Assembly (NCBI RefSeq): GCF_003258605.2
Contig: NZ_CP031264.1
Span: 5,794,232-5,858,231, forward strand
Length of the DNA stretch: 64,000 nucleotides
Source: Peterkaempfera bronchialis
GTDB taxonomy: Bacteria; Actinomycetota; Actinomycetes; Streptomycetales; Streptomycetaceae
Direction: 5' to 3'
Shown: in pieces, positions 39,858 to 48,697 of the stretch
Position numbering within the stretch: position 1 is the first letter of the stretch
Layout: every line of letters starts with the position of its first letter
Made by a program: the position numbers and the translations under genes
Notes under the pieces: model-generated
The model's input: the letters and a program-made list of their open reading frames with translations, nothing else
What the model was told of the DNA's origin: nothing
Databases searched by the model: none

Positions 39858-40200
39858 ATGGGTGACGGCCATCGGCAAGCCGGGGTGGGCGCGCAGGCTC
39901 CGGAACAGGTCGGCAAGAGGGTCGCGCGTTCCGTGGCTGCGACGCTCGCCGCAGCTGCCACGCTCACCCTCGGTACGCCGGGGGGCAACGCCTTCGCCAT
40001 CGACCACGTCCACTGTGTCGGCGGGGAGAAACTTCGGCGGGTGGTGGGTCGACCGGGCCGACTTCTACGGCAGCTTCGGCCCAGGCGCACAACCAGCGGC
40101 GGAATCAGCCGCAACTGCTCTGCACCACGCAGCCAGACGCGCCCGCGACCGGGGGTTTCCACCCACCAGCTGGGCGGCCCATATCCACATGGGGGCCTGA
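39858..40200 (+). pseudogene. Small secreted hypothetical protein, frameshifted by one A
   Basis: From ATG 39858 (AGAGGG site) the frame encodes a basic lead and a clear signal sequence (VARSVAATLAAAATLTLG), then IDHVHCVGGE. At the AAA in 40029-40031 the frame appears to gain one base. Removing it continues into GENFGGWWVDRADFYGSFGP and about 45 more residues to TGA 40198-40200. The frame used after 40031 has protein-like Trp/Tyr/Phe composition; the uncorrected frame is an Arg/Pro-rich artefact. It could be a sequencing error. I do not know the family. Confidence 0.5.
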
Positions 40201-40304
40201 TCCCACCGGCCGAGCCCGGGACCCGGCGATGGCCGGGTCAACCGGGTCGTGCCCGCGATGGGTGCGCTGTCAGGGTGGGCGGCTGCTGACCTGCCGTCGG
40301 TCGG

Positions 40305-41468
40305 TTACTCCGGCTTGGTGGCCGGGGTGGGCGCCGGGGCTGTGGGCTCGGGTGTGGTGGCCGGGGTGCTGGCTGCTCGTGCGGCCTTGCGGCGGCGCAG
40401 TTTGCGGTGGACGGACCAGCCGATGGCCGCGAGGACGATCAGCAGGCCGATGAGCCAGGTCCACGGCATGGCCCACACGCTGGTCTGGCCGACGGCGGGG
40501 GCCGGGGGCGATGCGAGCGTGAAGATCGTCGTGTAGGGGGCGAGTTCGACCTTGGTGCGCAGTCGGCCGCCGGGCCAGACGTCCGTGAGCTTCTGGGTCA
40601 GCCGTACCGAGTTGCCGGGCAGCAGCAGCGGGACGTCGGCTGCCTCGGTGGTCTTGGCGAACGCCCCGAACAGGCCGTCCGTACGCAGGCTCTGCCGGGC
40701 CTGGAGCGGCACATTGCCGGTGTTGGCCACCGTGTAGCTGACCGTCGCCGTACCGGGGCCGGTCGGGTTCCAGCCTCCCTGGTAGTGCACCGAGAGGTTC
40801 TGCACCGCGAGGGTCGGATGCAGGGGCCCGGAGACCTGGAGGTACATCCGGATGCCGACCCGCCGGTCGACCAGGACGTTGTTGCCCTTGGTGTCGAGCG
40901 CGGTGCCGGACGAGGAGGCCACGATGCCGCCGACGTGGAAGCCGGGGGTGGCGTTCCTCGGTACGGCGACGGTGAACGGGACGACGACGCTGGAGCGGGC
41001 GGGGACCCGGACCACGGTCTTGGCCATCCGGATCCAGCTGCCCACATCGACCGACTTGCGGGCGGCCGGCAGCACGTCGAAGCCGCCGACCTGGGTGTTG
41101 AAGGCGTCGCTGGGATACACCGTCAGGCTGAGTGGCTTGTCGCCGAAGTTGTCGACCGCGACAAAGTCCTCGCGTGAACTGCCGGGCTTGAAGTCCTGGT
41201 AGGTGAGGGTGGGCCGGGTGTCGGGCTTGTGCTTGGTGGCTCCCTGGATCGACCAGGCGACCTGGTTCGGTGCGGGCTTGCCGGGCGAGGGGCTTGCCGT
41301 GGGGGAGGGGCTTGCCGTCGGGGACGGCGATGCCGGTGCGGCGGTCGCGATGCCCGCCGGCAGCACCGTCGCGCCCAGCAGCACCAGCAGCGCGAGCAAG
41401 CCCGCTACAAGGCATCGGAAGGAGCGGTCTTCCGGATGATCCGTGTCGGCGACGCGCTCTGCCAGCAT
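40305..41468 (-). CDS. DUF916-type surface protein (WxL-interacting protein family) with C-terminal membrane anchor
   Basis: 387 aa. A signal peptide (CLVAGLLALLVLLGATVLPAG) is followed by a Ser/Pro/Thr linker, then a beta-rich domain with QVAWSIQGA, RPTLTYQDFKPG, EDFVAVDNFGDKPLSLTVY and a second Ig-like part (VPARSSVVVPFTVAVP). A transmembrane helix (WTWLIGLLIVLAAIGW) and a basic tail close it. This is the layout of DUF916/WxLIP proteins, which in low-GC Gram-positives bind peptidoglycan and partner with WxL surface proteins. It is downstream of two proteases with WxL-like C-termini, so a surface complex is a fair inference. A strong hairpin lies between it and the S53 gene. Confidence 0.78.
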   Translation of the reverse strand: MLAERVADTDHPEDRSFRCLVAGLLALLVLLGATVLPAGIATAAPASPSPTASPSPTASPSPGKPAPNQVAWSIQGATKHKPDTRPTLTYQDFKPGSSREDFVAVDNFGDKPLSLTVYPSDAFNTQVGGFDVLPAARKSVDVGSWIRMAKTVVRVPARSSVVVPFTVAVPRNATPGFHVGGIVASSSGTALDTKGNNVLVDRRVGIRMYLQVSGPLHPTLAVQNLSVHYQGGWNPTGPGTATVSYTVANTGNVPLQARQSLRTDGLFGAFAKTTEAADVPLLLPGNSVRLTQKLTDVWPGGRLRTKVELAPYTTIFTLASPPAPAVGQTSVWAMPWTWLIGLLIVLAAIGWSVHRKLRRRKAARAASTPATTPEPTAPAPTPATKPE

Positions 41469-41495
41469 CGTTGCCCCTTCTCTGCCGTGATGGTG

Positions 41496-42325
41496 GCTGT
41501 TGTGGTGGTGGGGTCCGGTCGGGGGTGGGGGGTCGCCTCCGACCGGACCCTGGTGTGGGGGGTTTAGATGGCGGTGAGGGTCATGGTGGCGGTGTAGGTG
41601 CCGGTCTTGGTGGTGGTGGGGGCGAGGAGGTTGAGGGTGGCGCCGATGTGGGCGGTGCCGTTGGCGGTGCCGACTCCGGCGGTGGCGAGTTGCTGGGATT
41701 TGGCGAGTCCGCCGTTGGTGCCGGGGTTGATGGTGGTGCCGGGGGTGACGGTCTGTCCGGTGGCGGTGTCGAGGACCTTGGGGGTCCAGCCGAGGTTGGT
41801 GGCGGCGATGGTGTCGCCGTTGGTGCTGGTGAAGTCGGCGACCTGGCCGACGACGTTCCAGCCGGGGCTGTGGGTGCGGGTGTCGGTGACGGTGACGGGG
41901 TTGATGTCGCCGCTGGTGGTGAGGGCGGTGGCGTCGCCGGTGAGGACGGGGGTGGGGAGGGTGACGGCGGCTGCGTTGTCGACGCTGATGGTGAGGCCGC
42001 CCTGCTGGGTGACGGTGGTGGTGATGTTCTCGGTGGTGCTGCCGTAGGCGATGGTGACGCCGATGGTGGGGGAGGTGGTGGTGCCGTTGCCGTCGGTCTG
42101 GTTGGCGGTGAGGGTGTGGCTGCCGGGGGCCAGGTCGGTGTTGGGGGTGCAGGTCCAGGAGCCGTCGGTGGTGACGGTGGTGGTGCAGACGGTCCTGCCG
42201 GTTTCGTCGGTGACCTTGATCGTGGCGCCGGGGGCGCCGGTGCCCGAGATCGCCGGGGTCTTGCCGCCGCTGATCGTCCCGTCACCCGGCGAGCTGATCA
42301 CCGGAGCACCCGGAGCGTCCGGACC
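41496..42325 (-). repeat. Protease C-terminal module repeat, copy 1
   Basis: About 830 bp, nearly identical to 44088-44917 (offset 2,592 bp). It covers the terminator, the stop codon and the last 250 or so codons of the S53 protease. Only a few differences are visible, mostly at the distal end. Confidence 0.9.
41511..41550. terminator. Hairpin after the S53 protease gene
   Basis: 12-bp arms (41511-41522 and 41539-41550). It is identical to the hairpin at 44103-44142 and part of the same duplication. Confidence 0.8.
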
Positions 42326-43975
42326 GGTCGACTTCACCGTGAAGTCCTTGCTCTGGTTGAGCAGCATGCTGGTCACGGCCACCGTGTGCCTGCCGGCCGC
42401 GAGCCCCTTGCCGTTGGGCGTGAAGGCGTAGCTGAAGTTGCCCGACGTGTCCGCCGTGACCGTGGCCAGCGGGTTTCCGTCGAGGGTCAGCTTCACCGGG
42501 TGGTCCGGCAGGAAGCCGGTGGAGGTGATGTTCACCATGCCGTTGGGCAGCACGGTGGTCGAGGGCGACAGTGTCAGCGTGTCCTCCAGCTCGCGCTGGG
42601 CGGCCTGCGCCTTGGCTGTCATCGGGTTCCCCGCCGCTGCGGCCGAGGCGAGAGCGGGCACGAACTTGCTGGCGTCCACCGTGCCCCAGCCAGATGCCAC
42701 GTCATAGCCCGGTGCGGCGTAGTAGCCCGGGACGGTCTTGTAGGTGTTGTTGCCCGTGGTCACGTCGACCAGGCCGTTGGCCACCGGGTCCTTGGCGAGC
42801 CTCTGGTACAGCAGCTCGTTGATCGCGCCCAGCGGAGCGCCGTGGATCTGCGTCGCCATGGCGACCACGCCGGCGAACAGCGGGGCGGCCTCGGAGGTGC
42901 CGTTCTGGCTGTTCATCGTGATGTCCGGCAGCGAGCGCATCTTGCTGCCGCTGATGGAGGCGATGCCGTCCTGGTAGCTCGGCCGGGCGTAGATCTCCGA
43001 CAGGCCGGCGCCCTCGATCGGGTCGAGGGGGAAGACGTCGTTGCCGCACGGCGGGCACGGCGCGGTGTGCGACGGCCGGCTGCCGCCGACCGCGGTGACC
43101 CACGGCGAGTCCGCCCAGGTCGCCGACGCCGGACCGGAGGAGACCGTGCCGCACTGCTTGGTCGCGGTCGTCAGGTTCTGCGCGGCGCCGCAGTCACCGG
43201 TGGCGTTGACGATCGGCACGCCGTAGGCCGCGGCCATGACCTCGCCGATGTCCTGCGCGGTGATCTCCTGCTTGCCACGGCTGTAGTCGGTCTCGCTGCT
43301 GCCGTCGCTGATGGACATCACGTCGGCCAGGTGGTTCTGGCTGACGAACTCCATGCCCTTGACGATCTCGGGCATCGCGACCTCGCTGGACGCGTCACCG
43401 ACGATCTCGCTGTCGGACGGCGTCGCCACGATCAGGATCTTGGCGTACGGCGCCAGCATGTGCGCCGCCTCGACATCCAGCCGCAGCTCGCCCTGCCAGG
43501 CGCTGCACGAGCCGTACGAGCCGAGCGCCACCATGCCCGCCGGGCAGGTGCTGGGCAGCGAACCGCTCGGGTAGACCGTCTCGATCGTGGCGTGCGGCAG
43601 CCCGACCGTGTCGTCGAACGCGTTCATGGTGGCCTGGATGTTGGGGTCCTCCCAACCCTCCATCAGCGCGATCGTCGTGCCCGCCCCGTCGATGCCCTGC
43701 TTCCACAGGGAGTCGACGTGGTACGAGAAGATGTCCCGCAGATCGGCGCTGCCGTAGGACTGGGGGTTCCGGCCGCCGGAATTGATCTTGGCGGTGATCT
43801 TGTCGAGCGCCGTGGTCAGCGTGGCGATCCGGTCGTCCTTGCTGGGGCTGTCGCTCGTCGCCGACGTGCTGTGCGCGGTGCTGGCCAGGGCTGCTGTCGC
43901 ATTGGACAGCAGCATGCCTATCGCCACTGCGGCACCTACCGCAGGGGCGATGGCCCTGCGTGGCACTTTCCGCAT
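41564..43975 (-). CDS. Secreted S53 (sedolisin-type) serine protease with Ig-like and WxL-like C-terminus
   Basis: 803 aa. Signal peptide (AVGAAVAIGMLLSNATAALA). The catalytic region has GELRLDVEAAH (S53 Glu/Asp), NATGDCGA (oxyanion Asp), NGTSEAAP (nucleophile Ser) and a Ca site region GYDVASGWGTVD. Unlike most sedolisins it lacks the long activation propeptide: only about 60 residues separate the signal from the protease core. Residues about 480-550 and 555-640 look like Ig-like domains. The last 160 residues, ending in a GTYTATMTLTAI strand, resemble a WxL-type cell-wall-binding domain. That C-terminus is shared almost exactly with the S8 protease upstream. S53 enzymes generally favour acidic pH. 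Confidence 0.88.
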   Translation of the reverse strand: MRKVPRRAIAPAVGAAVAIGMLLSNATAALASTAHSTSATSDSPSKDDRIATLTTALDKITAKINSGGRNPQSYGSADLRDIFSYHVDSLWKQGIDGAGTTIALMEGWEDPNIQATMNAFDDTVGLPHATIETVYPSGSLPSTCPAGMVALGSYGSCSAWQGELRLDVEAAHMLAPYAKILIVATPSDSEIVGDASSEVAMPEIVKGMEFVSQNHLADVMSISDGSSETDYSRGKQEITAQDIGEVMAAAYGVPIVNATGDCGAAQNLTTATKQCGTVSSGPASATWADSPWVTAVGGSRPSHTAPCPPCGNDVFPLDPIEGAGLSEIYARPSYQDGIASISGSKMRSLPDITMNSQNGTSEAAPLFAGVVAMATQIHGAPLGAINELLYQRLAKDPVANGLVDVTTGNNTYKTVPGYYAAPGYDVASGWGTVDASKFVPALASAAAAGNPMTAKAQAAQRELEDTLTLSPSTTVLPNGMVNITSTGFLPDHPVKLTLDGNPLATVTADTSGNFSYAFTPNGKGLAAGRHTVAVTSMLLNQSKDFTVKSTGPDAPGAPVISSPGDGTISGGKTPAISGTGAPGATIKVTDETGRTVCTTTVTTDGSWTCTPNTDLAPGSHTLTANQTDGNGTTTSPTIGVTIAYGSTTENITTTVTQQGGLTISVDNAAAVTLPTPVLTGDATALTTSGDINPVTVTDTRTHSPGWNVVGQVADFTSTNGDTIAATNLGWTPKVLDTATGQTVTPGTTINPGTNGGLAKSQQLATAGVGTANGTAHIGATLNLLAPTTTKTGTYTATMTLTAI

Positions 43976-44087
43976 TCATGCCTCCGGAAGAATCGAATGA
44001 CTGGTGGTGCTGATGGGGTCCTGCGACGCCGGATCTGTTCGATGCGCGGCGGTCTGAGGGGCGCTCGCCGGATCAGGACACGGCTGA

Positions 44088-44917
44088 GCTGTTGTGGTGG
44101 TGGGGTCCGGTCGGGGGTGGGGGGTCGCCTCCGACCGGACCCTGGTGTGGGGGGTTTAGATGGCGGTGAGGGTCATGGTGGCGGTGTAGGTGCCGGTCTT
44201 GGTGGTGGTGGGGGCGAGGAGGTTGAGGGTGGCGCCGATGTGGGCGGTGCCGTTGGCGGTGCCGACTCCGGCGGTGGCGAGTTGCTGGGATTTGGCGAGT
44301 CCGCCGTTGGTGCCGGGGTTGATGGTGGTGCCGGGGGTGACGGTCTGTCCGGTGGCGGTGTCGAGGACCTTGGGGGTCCAGCCGAGGTTGGTGGCGGCGA
44401 TGGTGTCGCCGTTGGTGTTGGTGAAGTCGGCGACCTGGCCGACGACGTTCCAGCCGGGGCTGTGGGTGCGGGTGTCGGTGACGGTGACGGGGTTGATGTC
44501 GCCGCTGGTGGTGAGGGCGGTGGCGTCGCCGGTGAGGACGGGGGTGGGGAGGGTGACGGCGGCTGCGTTGTCGACGCTGATGGTGAGGCCGCCCTGCTGG
44601 GTGACGGTGGTGGTGATGTTCTCGGTGGTGCTGCTGTAGGCGATGGTGACGCCGATGGTGGGGGAGGTGGTGGTGCCGTTGCCGTCGGTCTGGTTGGCGG
44701 TGAGGGTGTGGCTGCCGGGGGCCAGGTCGGTGTTGGGGGTGCAGGTCCAGGAGCCGTCGGTGGTGACGGTGGTGGTGCAGACGGTCCTGCCGGTTTCGTC
44801 GGTGACCTTGATCGTGGCGCCGGGGGCGCCGGTGCCCGAGATCGCCGGGGTCTTGCCCCCGCTGATCGCTCCGTCACCCGGCGAGGTGATCACCGGAGCG
44901 GCCGAAGCGTCCGGAGC
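44088..44917 (-). repeat. Protease C-terminal module repeat, copy 2
   Basis: Partner of 41496-42325. It includes the intergenic hairpin and the 3' end of the S8 protease gene. Identity across a non-coding terminator as well as coding DNA points to recent duplication or gene conversion. Confidence 0.9.
44103..44142. terminator. Hairpin after the S8 protease gene
   Basis: Arms 44103-44114 and 44131-44142; same sequence as the hairpin at 41511-41550. Confidence 0.8.
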
Positions 44918-47590
44918 CACGGTGCCGTGGACGACCTGGGTGAACTCCTTGCCGCTGACCGTGAGGTTCAGCTTGACGTCGATCTCCCACATGCCCGCGG
45001 CCGGGTTGGCGACGTGCAGCGTGCCGGTCGCCTTGGTGACACCGTCGACCGTGGTGGCCGCCGAACCCACCGAGGTGGAGAGCTTCCCGCTCGGGTCGAC
45101 CAGGTAGAAGGTGTACGGGTTGTCGGTGCCGGCGTCGTCCGTCTGGAAGGTCACGGTGAGGTCCTTGCGACCCGCCGCGACCGGGAAGTTGAACGTGCTG
45201 GTCTGGCCCTGGTCGCGCCCCACCGTGCTGGTGATCAGGGTGTCGAACGGGCCGCCGGCCGCCGGGATCAGAGTGCGGCGGGACACCGGCAGCGAGGTCG
45301 CCGCGCCGCTGTCGGCGGTGAACTGCACCGACTGCGGGTGGTCACCCGGCTCCGCCGGCATCGCGATGTGCAGCGGGACGCCGACGCTGCTGTGCGCCGG
45401 GATCACCACCGGGCCGGACGCGGGCGCGGTCACGAAGTGCCGCCCAGAGGCCTTGAACGACACCGAGCCGGTGTACGTGCCCGGCACATTCGGCGGGTCC
45501 TGGAGGTGCGAACGGCCGTTCGCCCAGAGGATCTTCGCCGTCCACTTGCCCGCCTCGGGGTGGGCGATCTCGGTGTGCTGGAGGTTGGGGACCGTACCCA
45601 GCCTCCCCGCCCTGGTCGACGGCGTGCCGTAGTCGTACGAGATCTGCCGCAGCCGGCCCTTGGGGTCGACCAGCGTGAACGACAGCACCGCCCCATGGGT
45701 CGGGTCCGGCCAGATCATGTCGGCGTCGAGCCGGTCGAGGCCGGCCGGCACGGTGAAGGTGACCGGGGCGGCGGCCCTGGCGCCCTCGGCGGGGACCGGC
45801 AGGCTCGGGTCCGGAGCGCTGACGTCCTCGGTGACCACATCACCGATCTGCGTGGGCGTGCCCAGCGACCGGTAGCTGCCGGTCACCGTCGTCGCCGTGT
45901 CGCCGGTGTTGTACAGCTGCACGGTCTGGTCGTTGGTCGTCCCGGGGTTGCCGGTCAGGTCCAACTGGGTCTGCGGGGTGACCAGGGCGGGGGAGTCGCC
46001 GCCGCCCGTGGCCAGCGTGCTGCCGGGCATCTGCTGCGCCGCCTTGACGGCGGCGTAGATGTCCAGCAGCCCGGAGCCCTGCTGGTCGGCCGGTGCACCG
46101 ATGTCGGTGGCCGTACCGGTGAGGATCTGCTTGACCATCGCGGGCGTCGGGCTGGTGCCGCTGTGCGAGTCCCGGTACGCCTGGATCACATCGGCCGCCG
46201 CGCCCGCCACGAACGGAGCCGACTGGCTGGTGCCGCCGAACGCCTCGGTCGCCGTGTTGGTCGGGCAGCCGCTGCCCGCCGGGTTGCAGGCCGCCTGGCC
46301 GCCGTAGCCCGGGGCGACCAGGTCGACGACCTTGTTGTTCGGCGTCACACCGCCGGAGGAGAGCGGCGTGATGTCGCCGTTGCCCCAGCCGGTGTAGCCG
46401 TACGCCTGCGCGTTCAGCCGCAGGGTGTTGGTCGCGCCCACCGCGATCACCTGCGGGTCGTCCGCCGGCGAGGAGATGGTGCCGGAGACACCGCTGTCAC
46501 CGGAGGAGACCACCACGGTCACCCCGGCGGCCACCGCAGCGTCGTTGGCCGCCCAGTGGGTCTTGTAGCTGCCCGGTCGGGGCGAGTAGCCGTAGGACTC
46601 CGAGATCACATCGACGTGGTACTTGGTGACCGCGGTGTCGATCCCGGCCACGATCTGCGACTCGGACCTGGTACCGGAGTCGGACTGCCCGGCGATGCTC
46701 TCCGGCGTGTCCATGTTGCCCGCGTCGACCAGCGACGCGTCCGGCGCGTCGCCCCTCAGCACGAAGGTGCAGCCGGTCGGCAGACCGGAATACGGCAGCT
46801 CCTTGGCGAAGTCGTAGACGACCGTGCCCTGCGCACCGATGGACGAGGCGTCACCGTACGCCTCGTCGTTGCTCTTGTCCTTGGTGTAGTCCGGGGCGCC
46901 GATCACCACGTGCGAGCCGTCCGTGCGGGTGAAGTTCGGGTTGCCGGCCAGGCTGTTCATCCCGTCGATCCCGATGAGCACCCCCTTGCCGGTGGCTATC
47001 GAACTCGCCATGCGCGGGGCGTTCGGGTCGTCGCTCTGGTAGTGGATGTCGGCCAGCGCCTCCGGCTCGTTCAGCGGCTTGGCCGGGTCGCTCGGGCAGA
47101 GCGCCGGGTCCAGCGAGGCCGGGTCGTCCACGGTGGCGGTGGTGGCGGTGGCCAGCACCTCGACCTGCGCATCGGGGACGATCTTGCTGACCCCGGAGTT
47201 CCGGCTGAGCCGCTTCACCTCGTCCGCCGACAGCTGGGCGGCGACGGCGTTCACGCTGACCAACTGCCTGATGTCCGTACCGCCGTGGCTCTTGATGTCG
47301 GACACGATCGACGCCTGGTCCGAGTGCGCGGCGGCGATCCGCTGCGCCCCCTGCGTCCTGAGGTTCAGGTTCGCGTGCTGGTCCTTCATCCAGACGATCA
47401 CCGGACCGCCGGCGCCGGCGCCGTCCAGTACCGGAGCCGGGGAGACGGTGGCGGTCGCGGCCGCTGCGGGAAGCATCGAGCTGCCCCACGCGGTCACCAG
47501 TGCTGCGCTCAGCGACAGGATCGTCGCGGTCCTGAGGAGGTGACGGCGCTCTGATGGAGAGCCCGAACCGCCCGGTGGTGCATTGCGCAT
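44156..47590 (-). CDS. Secreted S8-like serine protease homologue with the same WxL-like C-terminus
   Basis: 1,144 aa from ATG 47590 (AGAAGGGG site). A signal sequence and an inhibitor I9-like prosegment (VIVWMKDQHANLN, then VNAVAAQLSADEVKRLSRNSGV) precede a subtilase fold: GVLIGIDGMNSLAG with the Asp, and GGTSQSAPFVAGAAAD with the Ser. The canonical HGTHVA box is not seen; the corresponding stretch reads SSIGAQGTVVYDF. The oxyanion site reads SSGDSG, with Asp instead of the S8 Asn. I recall a related actinobacterial S8 subfamily with the same features. Beta-rich domains follow, and the last 250 residues are almost identical to those of the S53 protease. It is the first gene of the surface locus. 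Confidence 0.85.
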   Translation of the reverse strand: MRNAPPGGSGSPSERRHLLRTATILSLSAALVTAWGSSMLPAAAATATVSPAPVLDGAGAGGPVIVWMKDQHANLNLRTQGAQRIAAAHSDQASIVSDIKSHGGTDIRQLVSVNAVAAQLSADEVKRLSRNSGVSKIVPDAQVEVLATATTATVDDPASLDPALCPSDPAKPLNEPEALADIHYQSDDPNAPRMASSIATGKGVLIGIDGMNSLAGNPNFTRTDGSHVVIGAPDYTKDKSNDEAYGDASSIGAQGTVVYDFAKELPYSGLPTGCTFVLRGDAPDASLVDAGNMDTPESIAGQSDSGTRSESQIVAGIDTAVTKYHVDVISESYGYSPRPGSYKTHWAANDAAVAAGVTVVVSSGDSGVSGTISSPADDPQVIAVGATNTLRLNAQAYGYTGWGNGDITPLSSGGVTPNNKVVDLVAPGYGGQAACNPAGSGCPTNTATEAFGGTSQSAPFVAGAAADVIQAYRDSHSGTSPTPAMVKQILTGTATDIGAPADQQGSGLLDIYAAVKAAQQMPGSTLATGGGDSPALVTPQTQLDLTGNPGTTNDQTVQLYNTGDTATTVTGSYRSLGTPTQIGDVVTEDVSAPDPSLPVPAEGARAAAPVTFTVPAGLDRLDADMIWPDPTHGAVLSFTLVDPKGRLRQISYDYGTPSTRAGRLGTVPNLQHTEIAHPEAGKWTAKILWANGRSHLQDPPNVPGTYTGSVSFKASGRHFVTAPASGPVVIPAHSSVGVPLHIAMPAEPGDHPQSVQFTADSGAATSLPVSRRTLIPAAGGPFDTLITSTVGRDQGQTSTFNFPVAAGRKDLTVTFQTDDAGTDNPYTFYLVDPSGKLSTSVGSAATTVDGVTKATGTLHVANPAAGMWEIDVKLNLTVSGKEFTQVVHGTVAPDASAAPVITSPGDGAISGGKTPAISGTGAPGATIKVTDETGRTVCTTTVTTDGSWTCTPNTDLAPGSHTLTANQTDGNGTTTSPTIGVTIAYSSTTENITTTVTQQGGLTISVDNAAAVTLPTPVLTGDATALTTSGDINPVTVTDTRTHSPGWNVVGQVADFTNTNGDTIAATNLGWTPKVLDTATGQTVTPGTTINPGTNGGLAKSQQLATAGVGTANGTAHIGATLNLLAPTTTKTGTYTATMTLTAI

Positions 47591-48049
47591 CGGTACCCCT
47601 TCTCGTGGAGGGAGTGCCGAGCGGGAGGGATCGCCCGTTCGGCTGCGCGAGCGTGGCACGGGGCGTGGCGTCACAGGAACGAGCGATTAATGGCGGAAAC
47701 GCGACAGGCGACAGATCCGCCACATCTCCGCCACATGCTGACTGGGGCGTTCCGTTGCGGGGGTGGCCGCTGAGCTGGGCGAATCCGATAAAGGACCATT
47801 CGCGGTACCGTAATTTTCCGTATGTATCCGACTTAAGCGGGCATCCGGACAGATCGGGCGGCCGCCCCCTTGCCGTCGGTTCCCGGCGGTCCGGACGGCG
47901 TGGACGGCCCGGGACGGTTGCGGGGCTGCGCAAGTGGGGACAAAGCTGACGTTCCATCAGTCCGGCCCGATTGGCGGAACGCCGCCGCGCCGATGACTTT
48001 GCCGGTGGGCGTGTCCAGGGCTCGCCGCCGTCTCCGGGACCTGGGGTCG
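47591..48049. other. 459-bp intergenic region upstream of the S8 protease
   Basis: No convincing ORF. It includes an AT-richer segment near 47805-47835, a likely promoter area for the - strand protease gene. The other end is the 3' side of the response regulator gene. I see no clear palindrome. Confidence 0.5.
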
Positions 48050-48697
48050 CTAGGGCTTGTTCAGGTAGGTGAGGACGGCGCGGACGCGGCGGTTGGTGTC
48101 GTCGTCGTCGGTGATGCCGAGCTTGCCGAACATGGAGGTGGTGTACTTGCCGATGGCACTCTCACTGAGAAAGAGCCGGCGGCCGATGGCCTGGTTGGAC
48201 AGCCCCTCGGCCATGAGGCCCAGCACGGAGTACTCGCGTTCGGTGAGCCGCTTGAGTCCCCGGGTCGGCGAACTGCCGGACAGCAGCCTTGCGATGACGG
48301 CCGGGTCCATGGCGGTCCCGCCGCCCGCGACGCGCTCCAGGGCGCCGATGAACTGGTCGGCGTCGAACACGCTCTCCTTGAGCAGGTAGCCGACACCGCC
48401 GGAGCCGTCGGCCAGGAGTTCCCGGGCGTACAACTGCTCGACGTGCTGGGAGAGGATGAGGACCGGCAGTCCGGGCATCTCGTCGCGGGCGGCGAGGGCT
48501 GCCCGCAGGCCCTCGTCCGACTGGTTCGGCGGCATGCGGACGTCGATGACGGACACATCCGGGCGCCACGTCCGCAGCGCCGCGAGCGTCTCGGGCCCGG
48601 TGGCCGCCGTCGCCACCACCTGATGCCCGCATGCCTCGATCAGGCGGACCATGCCGTCACGCAGGAGGTAGAGGTCTTCGGCTACAACGATTCGCAT
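48050..48697 (-). CDS. NarL/LuxR-type response regulator
   Basis: 215 aa from ATG 48697, which overlaps the sensor kinase stop by 16 bp. Receiver domain: acidic pair in VVAEDLYLLRDG, phospho-acceptor Asp in VSVIDVRMPP, and Lys in YLLKESV. The C-terminal LuxR HTH has LTEREYSVLGLMAEGLSNQA and SESAIGKYTTSMFGKLG. It forms a two-component system with the kinase encoded just upstream. Its target is unknown; the protease locus is the nearest downstream unit on that strand. Confidence 0.92.
   Translation of the reverse strand: MRIVVAEDLYLLRDGMVRLIEACGHQVVATAATGPETLAALRTWRPDVSVIDVRMPPNQSDEGLRAALAARDEMPGLPVLILSQHVEQLYARELLADGSGGVGYLLKESVFDADQFIGALERVAGGGTAMDPAVIARLLSGSSPTRGLKRLTEREYSVLGLMAEGLSNQAIGRRLFLSESAIGKYTTSMFGKLGITDDDDTNRRVRAVLTYLNKP

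Noticed and set aside
41270..47554. 2,094-codon + strand open frame across the protease locus
   Set aside because: Made of low-complexity Gly/Val/Asp and Arg repeats opposite two proteases with signal peptides and active-site motifs; an antisense artefact.
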